Positions 20,069-31,162 of a stretch of DNA of 64,000 nucleotides are shown here, in pieces; the stretch's first letter is position 1; each line of letters starts with the position of its first letter. The position numbers and the translations under genes are program-made. The notes under the pieces were generated by a model. That model had not been told where the DNA came from and did no database searches. It worked only from the letters and a program-made list of their open reading frames with translations. Source of the stretch: Eremomyces bilateralis CBS 781.70 (taxonomy: Eukaryota > Ascomycota > Dothideomycetes > Eremomycetales > Eremomycetaceae); the NCBI RefSeq assembly GCF_010015585.1, contig NW_022985082.1:124001-188000 (forward strand), given 5' to 3'.

Positions 20069-22886
20069 TTACACCACCCCATACGTCTTCCTCGCCAAAA
20101 AGAACGCAAAGAGCCCGAACATCAGCAGGAACGACGTGATGCTCCAGAACCAGTACAGATTCTCGATCTCTTGCCCCGGTACCATAACGTTCATCCCCCA
20201 CATGCCTGTCACCACGTTCATCGGCAGCACGATGGTGCCGAGGACGGTGAGCTTGTTCAGCACGTTGTTCGTCGATTCGGCGCGGTCGGTCATGCGGATG
20301 CTGATCTGCGCGAGATAGTTGGAGTGCGCGCGGGAAAGCAGGCTGAGGACATGTTAGTCACCGTCTTAACGAAGAACAGACAACTCAACGCAAGAGGAAA
20401 GGGTCCGTACTTCTCATAGTGACTCAAATTCCCCGTCATCGTCACAATGTGATCCTGTATATCCCCCAGGTACATCCCAATCTCGTTCCGCGGCGCCACC
20501 GCCCAATGCTCATTACACCGCTTCGCGAACCCCCTGATCACGTCCGCTTTGTTCCCCAGCAACCGATACAGCGACATCACCTTCTTCCGACACTCGCCAA
20601 CCCGCCGCAGCATATCCGAGCTGCTCTCCTGCGGCGCTAACGCCGTGTTCTCCGACTTCTCGTCGGGTTTCCGCGCCTCGTCGACTGGGCCGTAGCCGTC
20701 TTTCATGGTGCAGTCATGGCGGAGGAACGGCGGGACGAGGCGCTGGACGAGCGAGCGGCGGGGGGGGGGCGGCATGCGGGAGTTGAGGCGCTTCTCCTTC
20801 GTCATGGTGCTGAGGGCAATTTCGCCGAGGATCCTGTCGTCGATCTCATCGACTTCTTCCTCGATGACCTGGACGAGCGGGGCATAGGCGTCGGTGATGT
20901 CGTCGATGATGGCGTAGGAGATCCAGTCGGCGGAGACGACCATGTAATCGGAGAGCTGGCGGATGCGGCGACGCACGTTGGCGGGGTGCGGAGTGGGGGA
21001 CCAGCGGAAGCTGATGAGGCCGTCGCGAAAGACGACCCAGTAGATGTTGACGGGGTCCATGTACTCGTCGCTCGTGGTGTCTTGTTCGAAGGAGCGGTAG
21101 TTGCAGAAGTAGTAGTGGCCGAAGAGCTCGACTTTCTCGCGCTCTTCTTGCTCGAGGATGTCTTCGACGGTTAGGGGGTGAAGGTCGAATGCGCGTTGGA
21201 GGACGCGCATCTCGGTCACGGTGGGGGAGAGGACATCGAGCCAGAAGGTAGGACGAGGACCGTAGCGTTTCTCGTGAGGTGGCGAGGGCTGGAGCGGATG
21301 TGGGACAGGAGTAGTCCGTCCGGTGTTGGTTTCCGAGGGTTGCTGGCTCTTTTCCTTACCGTTTCCAAATTTTGGAGATAGGAGATGTCCATTTCTAGAG
21401 TGCTCGAATGGGGATGGAGAATACTGCCTCCGTGGGGTGGCATCGCCATGTGCCGAGACGCCTTGCGGGTCGTCATCATCGGAACTGTCGCTTTCGAGCT
21501 CGGGTGGATCGGGTAAGAACAACGATTTAAACGTGACCGACTCGGCATGTGTCAAACCTGACAGCGTCTGGCTATGAATCGTCTTCGAAAACTCCGGATT
21601 GAAGTATGTGAAGCGGAACGGCGCATCCTCCATCGGACGATGCCACACCTGCTTTCGAGGCCTGTATCTCCCATCAACCATCGTCGGCTCGACCATCGAC
21701 CGCGCTCGAAGGTTCCCCAGACTCCATTCCTCCTTCTCCTGCTCGCTCCACTGATCCAATATATCGAGCTTTGGCCAGACTTTCCGTTTCCTCTTGCGCG
21801 CTACGTCGACAGGGGAGACGCTCGTTTCCGACATAAGCCGGGAAGGCTCCTCTCCGATATCAGACAGGATGTCATGTGGGAAGCAGACATCTTCTTCAGG
21901 GGCCTTGGTCATTCGTCGCTTGATTTGATCCCATGACGGTGTCGTTCCTATCGACTCTGCGCGACCGAAGGCGGATTCGAGGTCTATAAACGGATCCCTA
22001 GAGCGCGACGGGCTATGTACGGGTATATGAGCGTCCATGTCCACACTTGGAAAGTACTCATCATTCAGTTGCTGTGGCACGATTTCTGGACTCGCCGGAA
22101 CGGAGGGAGGATTGTTGACGTCGTAGTCGGGAGCGTCGATAATCGAGTTATACATGGATTGGCGTCTCTCGACCGGGGCGGGAGAATTTCTAGACGATGG
22201 TCTTCCTCGACCAGGTAAACGAGTGAGGCTCGAGGTGCTTCCCGTCCCTCCATATCCAAAACCGGTTGTAGTCCCAAATCCGCTTTGGCGAGTCGGTGAC
22301 TTCAGCAGCGGTGATGTATCATGAGCTCTGTCCTCCCTCTCGCTTCCTGACGAAAGCGGATGGACCTTGTCAAGCTTCGATTTCGACCGACCTTTCGACG
22401 TACGCGATGCGCTTTCACGGGGTATGATAGGGGCTGACTGGATAGTAGGTCGGATGGCAAGTGGGCTTTGCTGAACATTCAATCCTCGACTTCGGGACGG
22501 TCCTTGTGGTCTATCACACCCGAGTTAGCTGCTTTCCCTTAGATCTCGCATATGAACAAGCCCAACCTGTGATCCATCATATCCAAACTCGTATTGCTCT
22601 GACCTCCATTCTGGCTGAGCCGATAAAAGCTATCTCGCGCAGCAGCCGTTCGTGCCTCCATCATCCTCTCATGCTCCGTATCCGTCGCATTGCTCGGCTC
22701 TGCCACGGGATTCGCAAAGGATTCCCGTCGATTCTTTCGCTTCTTCTTCCGCTTTTTCGATTGCCCTCCCCGCGATTGGGATGATTGTGTGCGAGATGGT
22801 TGCGCTGTGGAGCTCGATGGTTCCATTGGATTGGATGGTTCCCCGGGAGCAGGTGTCCGAGGGGAAAGTGATGAAGGTGAGTCCAT
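20069..22886 (-). CDS. CorA-type Mg2+ transporter (Alr/Mnr2-like), GMN present
   Basis: Three exons (22886-22567, 22510-20411, 20342-20069) code 897 residues. The long N-terminal part is hydrophilic, with a basic patch KKRKKKRKNRR near residue 45 and a Ser/Pro-rich stretch, likely cytosolic and regulated by phosphorylation. The conserved CorA core begins about residue 480 (FWLDVLSPTVTEM, LHPLTVEDILEQEEREK). Two transmembrane helices lie at the very end, the first finishing in MWGMN, the GMN selectivity motif, at about 856-858, and the second at about 872-890. CorA proteins form pentameric magnesium channels. The large N-terminus fits the fungal Alr1/Alr2 (plasma membrane) and Mnr2 (vacuole) group; which membrane is used cannot be read from the sequence. 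The splice that joins HYEN to LLSRAHSNYL restores the conserved helix before the channel. Confidence 0.93.
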
Positions 22887-23945
22887 CCCGTATATATTGA
22901 GCGGTGGAGCGCTCTCTTTTGCCGTCGGGGGAGATTTAACTCTACGAAGCTCAGTTGAGTGACAATCTCACGATGGAGATCTAGAATGATAACAGCTTCG
23001 ATGAGCCAATGGCAGGTCTCAGCTAGACGTGTCCATCCAAGAATGGAGAACAGAAGAGATTACACCAAGGCCAACATCAGGTTGTTAATGGCATACGCAT
23101 ACGCATACGCATTGGCATGATTTATATATTAGCAGACGAGGAGAGTACAGTTGATGTAAACCCGATACTCATGTTATGGAAATAGCGCAGCTGGGCGATA
23201 TTCTAGAAATCTAGACAGAGCTAAAGCCCAAGCTCCACAGCCAGTCTCGAACGTCATTATTGTTTATCTCATATCCCAGCCGCATGTTTCAATTCTTCAG
23301 GTACAATTCTTCAAATTTCATCAAGGTTATTGATATCTTGAATAGCTCCTCTCTTATCCCGTGGGACCAGTGCGTGTTAGTTACACTTGTCCAAGTAAAC
23401 TCTCATGCTGCTCGAGTTTTTTATCAGACGACGATTCTCCCAAGAGGCAAGAATCGACTTTAGTGTGGTATTAAACATGGGATTCTTCGGTGTTACGGCT
23501 TCTCCATATTAACTATGAATTGAAGTGGAAATGCCATGCTGTGTAGTACTTCTATGGCCCGACACCCGCCTGATCTAGGCACCACGGACTGTGGAACTAC
23601 TTTGTTGGAGTCCTTGCCGATCATTCATCGCCGGATATACTCTTTCAAAGGAGTCAACATATGATGGTGAAGTCTATAATGTATTTTGTAGAGTTGGTTC
23701 ACAACATCATGGCAGCTTCAGCGACAAACAACTGGATTTGTTCGGGTAAGACACTACCATTTCTCTCATGGCTCATAATTCATCAGGAGAAGCATCAAAA
23801 CGCTGGTTGGATACCGTCTCCCAAGTACTAGTACTAAAACTTGCTTGCTACCTCAAAATCAACTGCAGATGGCATCTTTCTAGCGACACAATCGCCCTAA
23901 ATCGCTGAATATCCAAGTCGTTTCACGCCGACCCTACTGAATCCC
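22887..23945. other. 1-kb intergenic region
   Basis: 5' flank of the CorA-type gene. It holds a short microsatellite, GCATAC repeated from about 23091 to 23112. No gene recognised. Confidence 0.5.
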
Positions 23946-24328
23946 ATGTTATCACCTTCGACGGCTCTGCAAACATCCGTCTATCCCCATCAGGTACCCG
24001 TGTATAACCTTTCAGGATCGATTCGCCCACTCATTTTAGGGCTGACCGCACTCTCGCCTCGTCCTCACAGCGTCCATTATTCTTGAATCGGTTGCTTCTC
24101 ACTCGCCCCATTGCCACTCAGGCCTTCCTTCAGCAGTCCTCGCGCTCGCAGATCCTCCACTCTCGCGCGCTCGTGCGTATCTTCCCTCTTCAACCTGAAA
24201 GTCCACCAGACCCAGAAACCGGTGACTCCTATCGAGGAAAACCGTCAGTGAACACCCCTGGTTTCGATGGAGGCTGGAAAGTAGCTCGATTGAACAACCC
24301 TCACAGCAAGTTGACGGGTTCGGTTTGA
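23946..24328 (+). CDS. small putative mitochondrial protein
   Basis: Proposed exons 23946-23993 and 24071-24328 (intron 77 nt, GTACCC to CTCACAG) give 101 residues. The N-terminal half is rich in Arg, Leu, Ser and Gln with no acidic residue for about 50 residues, as in a mitochondrial targeting sequence. The C-terminal half has PPDPETGDSYRGKPSVNTPG and FDGGWKVARL. I do not recognise the family. The second exon is well supported by an open frame with fungal-like codon use; the first exon is tentative because no ATG lies in frame upstream of it without splicing. It overlaps the minus-strand gene at 24077-24485. Confidence 0.5.
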
Positions 24329-24485
24329 GTCAATAAGGATGTAGAGAATAGGACTTACCGATTAGCATTAGACCGATGAATCCGAACATGATCCCCATCT
24401 CGTGTCCGACAGATGGAATGGGGACAAATTTGGCCTCCAGCTCTTCGGGGGTCTTGCCTGCCCTCGGGTAGAGTTTTTGAGCCAT
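24077..24485 (-). CDS. small single-pass membrane protein, unknown function
   Basis: Exons 24485-24359 and 24228-24077, with a GTAAGT...GATAG intron of 130 nt, give 92 residues. The N-terminus MAQKLYPRAGKTPEELEAKF is hydrophilic. One transmembrane helix follows (about 30-53, GIMFGFIGLMLIG continuing as VTGFWVWW), then a charged tail RLKREDTHERARVEDLRARG. The size and layout resemble small inner-mitochondrial-membrane proteins, but I cannot name it. The splice puts the second part of the membrane helix in frame, which supports the model. Its second exon lies wholly under the coding part of the plus-strand gene 23946-24328, so one of the two may be wrong or they truly overlap. Confidence 0.6.
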
Positions 24486-25119
24486 TTTGGAGGATTATCA
24501 AACAGGATGGTTGAGAGGAGAGGCTGGGATCGGATATTGGAAGGTTGGGGCTTGAAAGGGACTCGGAATAGGTTCAGCGAGATGTAAAAAATAGGAACCA
24601 GTGATGATATGTAAGACGACGAGACTTGAGGATAGGAGTGAGGATTAGGCTTGGAAGGATGTACGCTGCGGCAAGGCCGACGGATCACTTATGTTTCTCC
24701 TCATTGTGATCGTCGCGCATCCCCCATCCTTCGACATGGTCACACGGAGATAAATTGGAGACCTGGAGAAGGATATACCGACGTCATACCTAGAGCGGCT
24801 AAGCATCCCGAGCAAGGAGTAGTGTCAATTAGGGAGATGATCGACGCCAAAATCAAGATACCGCCAATCCACGACATTTCTTGACCCGCCTTGGCACGCC
24901 ACCCTGGTTTGGGGTCCAAAGGGGAGACTGGGGAAATCCTGGCTGATCGTTCCGAATACATAATAAACCGGTCAATGATCAGCGCTCGAAGGACACTCGT
25001 CAAGTCGTCATGAACTCATGATATCCGTATTGCAGACTTGCAGTCAAGTAGTATGGAAAACTCCAAATCGATATCTGTAGTCCGCAAAATGCCATATAAC
25101 ATCTCCAAACCCCATCCCA
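24486..25119. other. intergenic, one doubtful small frame
   Basis: A minus-strand frame of 87 codons (25003-24740) contains a hydrophobic stretch MSWIGGILILASIISLI. It could be part of a small membrane protein, but there is no homology I recognise and the end may be spliced. Not called. Confidence 0.35.
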
Positions 25120-26281
25120 TCACTTCTTCTTCCCCTTCTCCTCTAGCGCTCGCAACGCCGCCCTTGCGCTCCTCGATCCCCCCAACTTCGGCCCCTTCGG
25201 CCTCTCCTCGCCCGGCTTCACCTTCTGACTCGGCGGCGGCGGCGCCGCTCGGCGCATATTCTTGTTCTGAGCCTCCATGAAATCCCGCCGGAATTGCTCG
25301 GCGATGGTGTCGTCCGCCGCTTGGTCGTTGGCCTCTCGAGGAGACGATGCTGCAGATTCGTCGTAAAGATCCACTGGTGGGAGGTCAGCAATTGCGCTAC
25401 GAGGATGGATAGACAGAGGAAGGAAAGAAATGGATGAATCTAGGCGAAAACTTACATCGACTCTCTCGAAGCACTTGCTCTACCAACTTATCCCTCCGCA
25501 CATCATCGCTATTCCTCCGCTTCCTTCTCCGCCACGGCCTCCCATCCCTCCCCTTCCTCACCGGCCCTTCCTCCTCTTCCTCCGAAACCACCCCCTCTAG
25601 TCTCCGCGTCGCCGCCTGCGTCCGCCGGATATTCTCCTGCGTGGCCGACGGCCCCAAATCCACCTCCTGCAACTTCCCCAACCCCGCCGGCTGTCGTTCG
25701 CGATCCGTCGTGACCGCGCGCGACGCGTCGTCCGCCGATATCGTCGAGAGAGGTCCGTAGTTCGTAGATTCCGTGGTTGATCCACCCCCTTGATGCATCT
25801 CAGCGATCCGTGAGTCTACATACGCCATCCTTAAGTCGTTAGCTAGTGACCTTGCCAACCCCTCCGTCTCCTCTCAAACTCTCTTGCCTCCAAACTGTAG
25901 TCTCTGCATGACCCAAATAAATGAAACCTGCGCCACCTACATATGCCTATCCAACTCCATCACCGGCCCTGCCTGCGGCGCAAACCGCCTTGCCGCAGTC
26001 TCTACCGCCGACACCGTCCCTGCATGTCTCCCTTCGCCCTCTGTCGGCCGCTGCACCGCCGCGTGGCTCTTCGCGGCGCCGAACTCCACGCCGAAGCGTT
26101 TTGCCTTGGTTTTGCGCAGTCGGAGGATTTCCGCGACCGAGGGTCCCTCTTCCGACTGTGGTTCTTGCGCATCATCGCGTTCTTGGGGAGGAGGAGAGGT
26201 GGCGGCGACGGAGGAGCGCGGTCGGGTGATTTTTCGTCGCTTGGCGGAGCGGAAGAGAGGTTCGTGAATGGATTCGTCCAT
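25120..26281 (-). CDS. Tls1 / C9orf78 (HCA59) family spliceosome-associated protein
   Basis: Three exons (26281-25941, 25829-25456, 25373-25120) code 322 residues. The N-terminal part has AEILRLRKTKAKRFGVEF, and the first splice produces MELDRHMMAYVDSRIAEM, the signature of the C9orf78/Tls1 family. An acidic run EEEEE and a basic run WRRRKRR follow. The C-terminus is helical and basic (AEQFRRDFMEAQNKNMRR, ending ALEEKGKKK). In fission yeast Tls1 works with the splicing helicase Brr2 and affects splicing of telomere and heterochromatin genes; the human protein binds BRR2 and U5 components. A nuclear role is therefore likely. The family match rests on the motif after splicing and on overall charge pattern. 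Confidence 0.82.
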
Positions 26282-26914
26282 GACGGTTTGGACTGTTCTA
26301 TAGACTGCGTGTGCCTCAAAAGGAAAGTGTAATGTGTTGAGAAACGGTAGAAGTGCCGTGTTATGCTTACAGATATGAACTGAGCTGCAAGCCTGCAACG
26401 GTGCAACCAGCCAACCCTCAGACCGGTATTAGTATCCGCTTAGGTAAGCAACTCTCTTCAAAGTTCAACATCATGATGAATTATCAACCTTCATCAGCCA
26501 AGCATGCACATTTACAGATCTACTATCTGCCAAAACTCCCTTCAATAAAGCATTCGTGAACATACGGTTAACGGTAAGCCGTAGGCTTTTAGATCCAGCC
26601 ATTCAAAGGATATCAGCAATCTTAAAGGTTGTAGGGTTCAAGGAAAGCCCTAGGTCAGGTTAACGGTAAATCGTGATGCGTAGCGTATGAAGTTTCCGCT
26701 TAAGGTTTCATTTTGTCTTCAATGCTATTCTCGCAAGATTTCGGCCGATGATCTCGATTTCAGCTACTCGAGCTTCGCCAATTCGTCATATCATTCCTCA
26801 TCTCCGTCAATTCTGGACCTTGCAGACCCCTCTCTTGCTTCTTAAGTCAAACGGCGACCCCATGAATACCCAAATGCAGATGTTACGCCATGATATGAAC
26901 GAGAACTAGGTCTC
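26282..26914. other. intergenic with a short direct repeat
   Basis: GGTTAACGGTAA occurs at 26566-26577 and again at 26658-26669. No gene seen. It separates the Tls1 start from the stop of the cupin gene, both on the minus strand. Confidence 0.5.
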
Positions 26915-27659
26915 CTATTCTTTAGCGCGACGAGTAGTGCCTTCGCATCTCTTCAGACAAGATTCCCTCCCAGCAAGGCTCCCAGTCCCCGGCGGAGGGA
27001 TCTCGCTGTTATTAACAGCCAGCCGTTGGTACCCCATCGACGCATCTGTGAGCTCGGAATTGAGGGCGAAGAATGCGTTAGCAAGATTATGTGTCGCCGG
27101 ATCTTCGCTGTTGAGAGCTGAGACAAGGTATGCGGTCTCGCAGCCTGGTATTCTCAGTTCCTATCCTCGTCTGCAACGCCACCTTGAACTTACCGGTGTT
27201 CTCCATCGCATGGACGCTTGCATGCGGGAAGATCGTCATCTGATATGGCAATATCTTCTCCTCCACCGTACGCGCACCGTTTTCCATCGTCATGTACGTT
27301 TTGACCGCCGGGCCCGCAACGTGCATGACGTAGTTCGAGCCGCGGGGATGGAAGTGCGGAGGGAGCTGAGCGCACGGTCCGAGGGTGAGGAGGGCCATGG
27401 TCATTCCGTTTCCGAATGCTGCGGGGAACGTCACGGCGTTGGCGTTGACGACCGAGCCGGGGTCTTCGGTCCAGGTGGACTGGGCTTTGAAGTCGAAGAG
27501 CCAGTCACGGTCGGAGGAGAGGATGTTGAGGCGCTCGAGGGCCGTCGTGGCGTCGTTGAGTTGGAGCATTCGCTGGGGGTCTTGGACGTGGTCGATTGCG
27601 CCGACGCTCGAGACGAGGGAGAGGGCCGAAAAGGCGAGGAGGGCCGCTTTGGACAACAT
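26915..27659 (-). CDS. secreted cupin (germin/spherulin-like)
   Basis: Two exons (27659-27194 and 27144-26915, intron 49 nt) code 231 residues. The start is taken at the ATG of MLSKAALLAFSALSLVSSVG, a clear signal peptide of about 20 residues; earlier in-frame codons lie in the likely 5' leader. The cupin barrel shows motif 1, PPHFHPRGSNYV, with two metal-binding histidines, and motif 2, FPHASVHAMENTG, with the third. The splice joins ENTG to CETAYLVSALNSEDP. The layout is that of fungal spherulin-1-like proteins, which accumulate under stress or during sporulation; the germin branch includes oxalate oxidases and superoxide dismutases. Enzyme activity cannot be inferred. The C-terminal tail (GRESCLKRCEGTT) has two cysteines that may pair. 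Confidence 0.9.
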
Positions 27660-28575
27660 GATGGCGGTGGTAATTTGAAAGTTGATCGGTCGAGATATGG
27701 GGACTTTATGTGGGATCGGAATCCAATGTGAGATGAAGACCGGCTTTTGATCTCTTTGTTTGAAACTGAAGATTTCACTGCGAGAATGTGAAAGATGTGA
27801 AGGCGAAATGAAATATTCCCTCAGTGAATTGGACGTCCGTTTGCTCTTATCAGTGACCCCTATTTGTTTCTTCGAAATCAAATGATTCAATAGTCCAGCA
27901 AGCAGATTAGGCGACGCAGATTAGGCAACGCAGATTAGGCAACGCAAATAGATCGATGCTCTTCTGATTTCGTCCAGGCTCTTATTATACCCACCTCAGC
28001 TCTCACTGAGGCGAATTTCGCGTGCTTTGTATCTTTTCAATGATACGGAGTACTGCATGGCCTGATGAAGGCATCATATCCACTCCATCATTCCATGCGA
28101 ACCGGTGGGCAAGGAACCAGAGCTTTCTGTTTTTTGGATGAAGCCGAGCGGCCCTATCTTTTCATCTTCACCGTCCAACTACGATCAGTGGTTTAGTAGT
28201 CTAGCTCCTCCGGAAATATAATTCTCTGGGGCTGGTCAATTAAAAGCGATTGCTACACGATACACTCCGTCCTAATAGCTTCGGTAAATAATTATTCCAG
28301 CGTGGATATATCTAGTTTTTGCTGTTGAACACTACCGAATTGGGGATGACCTGACAGACCTACTCCGTCCATATTTAATCAAATCCCCAGCTCTGTAGCC
28401 TGTAGTATGCTTCTAGCATACCCCATATAGTCTTGAAAGTGAGCAGTGTCCCCGAAACTCCCTTTTGGCCCCCATTCATTGGTGTCATGCCTGTCGTCGT
28501 TGATAGCGTTATAAAACGGATATCACCCTTACCATTGAGTACCACCCCCATTCTAGCCATCCACAGCATGGGTCA
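27660..28575. other. 0.9-kb spacer with 14-bp tandem repeat
   Basis: 5' side of the cupin gene and 3' side of the second MYND gene. Apart from the repeat at 27902-27943 nothing stands out. Confidence 0.5.
27902..27943. repeat. 14-bp minisatellite, three copies
   Basis: GCAGATTAGGCGAC followed by two copies of GCAGATTAGGCAAC, then a broken fourth copy. It lies about 240 bp upstream of the cupin start. Confidence 0.9.
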
Positions 28576-29712
28576 TCATTTCGCGTTGATGTCCTGCTTT
28601 TGGTGGGCACACGTTTTCTTCGAAACATCAGCTAGCTCCAGCTTGATACCCATTTGCTCGATGAATTCCATCGCATGATCTATCGCACCGGGCGTCTCGG
28701 CCCAAGCATCGCAGCTGTTCTGAAGGACGTATCGGCCGCCGGTTTCACAGCAAGGACACCTCGTACCGCTACCGAGGCCTTGCTTCGATCTCGGATGGAT
28801 CAATCCGAGCCATGTAGACTTGAATCTCTTGCTGACAAGCCTGAAGAGGAACTGAACTTGCATCTTCAACAGCTGGATTTCGTAACTTCGGTCGGTCGAC
28901 TCCATGATCGTTCGGTTCTTCACTACCACAGGCCTGACCACATAGAGACAGATGTAGTCGAGGATCTCCGTTGGGACTCGCTTTCCGACAGATTCAGTGG
29001 TAGCCTGGAGAGCAAGGAGGTCTTGGAGCAAGCGAAACTTGACCAACATGACGGCAACCAGGTAAAAGAGTTCGCAAGGAGCGGCACTGTCCGTGAAGTA
29101 CTCTAGATCTTCGAAAACATTGGAGTTCTTCATGCTCACGCACATGTCACCCATTTCCCCCCACGGTATGTCCGGTGCTTTCTTGTCGAAGAAGTCCTGG
29201 ATCATAATATTCCACTTGCAGAAATCGTAGCATTGCTGTTCGAGACCAAGGCGTAGGTAGAGCGAGGGAAGATATAAGACGATTCCCGTGTAGTCCTGAA
29301 AATCGAGCTCCACAATGCCTTGGCAATGAAAGATCGCAGCTTGGATCGAGTCGAACGTATTCATTTTCACCATCGCCGTTACCAAGTCCTTCCTGGCACC
29401 AAGATACTGATGGACGCCATCCAATTCCGAAAACCATCCTCTTGCCTCTTCGAAGAGATTGTCCGACAATCCTAAGTCTCCAGCGTGATCACGGAGCATA
29501 TGCTCTTCCAACTGGAGGCACGTGGTGTAATATCCCACGTCTTTGCAATCGCGTTTATGCTCCCGCCAGTGCGATGTCTGGTGGTTTTTGCCGCAATATA
29601 GCACCAGACAACAACCCGTGCAGCGCCTAAGGCCATCTTTGGAACCGCACACGGCACATTGGCGTTCAAGCGGTGGCTTTGGCGCTGGCATTGTAGCTGT
29701 GATCGCTACCAT
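28576..29712 (-). CDS. MYND-type zinc-finger protein (copy 2)
   Basis: An intronless gene of 378 residues. The MYND finger is at residues about 18-56: CAVCGS, CTGCCLVLYC, H-x-x-H and C in HKRDC. The remaining part matches the gene at 3213-4274 in several blocks: YLPSLYLRLGLEQQCYDF against YMPSLYLRLGRDQDCYDF, VKFRLLQDL against LKIRLLQSL, and AWAETPGAID against SWAETPGAID. The end is longer (about 20 extra residues, with CAHQKQD). Other changes make it a diverged relative, not a recent duplicate. It also has an extra C-x-C-C (RCPCCETG) near residue 320 that copy 1 lacks. A second possible start is the Met at residue 8. Function unknown. Confidence 0.88.
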   Translation of the reverse strand: MVAITATMPAPKPPLERQCAVCGSKDGLRRCTGCCLVLYCGKNHQTSHWREHKRDCKDVGYYTTCLQLEEHMLRDHAGDLGLSDNLFEEARGWFSELDGVHQYLGARKDLVTAMVKMNTFDSIQAAIFHCQGIVELDFQDYTGIVLYLPSLYLRLGLEQQCYDFCKWNIMIQDFFDKKAPDIPWGEMGDMCVSMKNSNVFEDLEYFTDSAAPCELFYLVAVMLVKFRLLQDLLALQATTESVGKRVPTEILDYICLYVVRPVVVKNRTIMESTDRSYEIQLLKMQVQFLFRLVSKRFKSTWLGLIHPRSKQGLGSGTRCPCCETGGRYVLQNSCDAWAETPGAIDHAMEFIEQMGIKLELADVSKKTCAHQKQDINAK

Positions 29713-31162
29713 TGCGGCTATTGAGCTCGAGCTGAGTTAAAGATGGTAAGTTCCTTGTATTACGCGTTGAAGTGTTGTCCCTCCTGTCCCTTCTGTTTAG
29801 TTGGAAAGGCAGCAAGGCAGCAACACCCACCAACTAAAAGTGGACCGTGGGGTTGGAGAAAGGGTCAGGATGACCATCATGATCAGAGCAGGCTACATGT
29901 ATGTCCTCGATTTGTCAGTGGGTGCTATGCGAAATATAAGAAGAGAGTTTGATGGTTGTTCTTAGAAAGGTACATGGCCAAAGCATGCCTCCGCGCGGTC
30001 TTCCTTCTCGCCCTATACATTATAATTTAGACCCGTTTCTTCCACTCCTTCTTCTTCTCCCCTTCCGTCATCTCCTTATCCTTATCCTTCCCCTTCTCTT
30101 TATCTCATTCCTACTCCATGTCCACGGCACCAATCGGGCCACATTCATTTTCTTCCGCAAGAGGAGGCGCCTCCCAGGGTCTACCGTGAAAAAATCGACC
30201 TTCAGGTGTGGGATGGCAGGAACGGTTAGGAGGCGACTGCCGTCGTCGACTCCGAAACTTCGAATGAGAGTAGGAATCTTATCTCGTAAGCATGGTCCAA
30301 CAATACGGTCAAGAACCACGACTACATTCCCGGATATCGTAGCGGTCATGTCTCCAGGGAGACGGCAGGGATAGCCCGTTGGGGTTTCAGGGTTGGAGGC
30401 CATGATGAGCAGATGGTGTGGCAATGGACTAGGAGCGAGAAGATTGGTTGGAGCGTGACGACTGATCCGACTGAAAACGTGATGGATGACTGGTCAGACT
30501 GAAAATTGTGACTGGTCAGACTGAAAACTATGACTGTGAAACTGTACCTAGACCTGGACTATAGAGGGTCTTCGTAGTTAAATAGCCTGGGACTACACGG
30601 CAAACGCTCTGGTTCCTACGGCAAATGCTCTGATTCCTACATTAGAACTTGATTCACTGTACCTTAACACGGTTTTAATATGCAAGGTCTGCAGTTACCA
30701 GTTCCATTAATCTAAACCGAAGAGGGAGAAGAAAAGAGGAAATCCTCGCACTTTTATGCGCGAGATATTTAACTCTCCCTTTCACAGCCCTAACACATTG
30801 CTTCACACATGACTGCTTTTCTAATAATCGCCATGTGAACCTACCAGCCACGTCTCTGGTAATCAGCCACACCCAAGGGCTCATGTCATAGGTTTGAGAT
30901 CATAACATATCTCGTAGAATTCTGAAGGTTAATAATATGTTAGATCGAAACGTATCTTTCTGGTGGGGCACAGCAGGGACAGTTCTATGGTTGTTGATTG
31001 CGAGATTTCAATTCCTTACCCTGAGGATAATCTATCGTACTAGGATCTACCAAACCGCCATCCGAAGTAGAACCTCCTATTATCAACCAGAACCAGTTTA
31101 CCTCCAAACCGCCAATGCTCAAAAGAACCCGGATTCTGCCATCAGCTAGCATGCCCTCCGCC
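29713..31162. other. 1.4-kb intergenic region
   Basis: A minus-strand frame from an ATG at 30401-30403 to 30068 (112 codons, MASNPETPTGYPC) has no recognised relatives and ends in a basic run derived from a pyrimidine-rich tract (about 30035-30115). I treat it as doubtful. The repeats at 30459-30544 lie beyond it. Confidence 0.4.
30459..30544. repeat. imperfect 20-bp tandem repeat
   Basis: Three copies close to GACTGGTCAGACTGAAAA start at 30459, 30487 and 30510, with a decayed fourth near 30532. A second short duplication, ACGGCAAACGCTCTGGTTCCT and its near copy, lies at about 30596-30640. Confidence 0.8.

Noticed and set aside
26937-27731. A 264-codon plus-strand frame opposite the cupin gene
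   Set aside because: The minus strand has a signal peptide, both cupin motifs and a clean intron.
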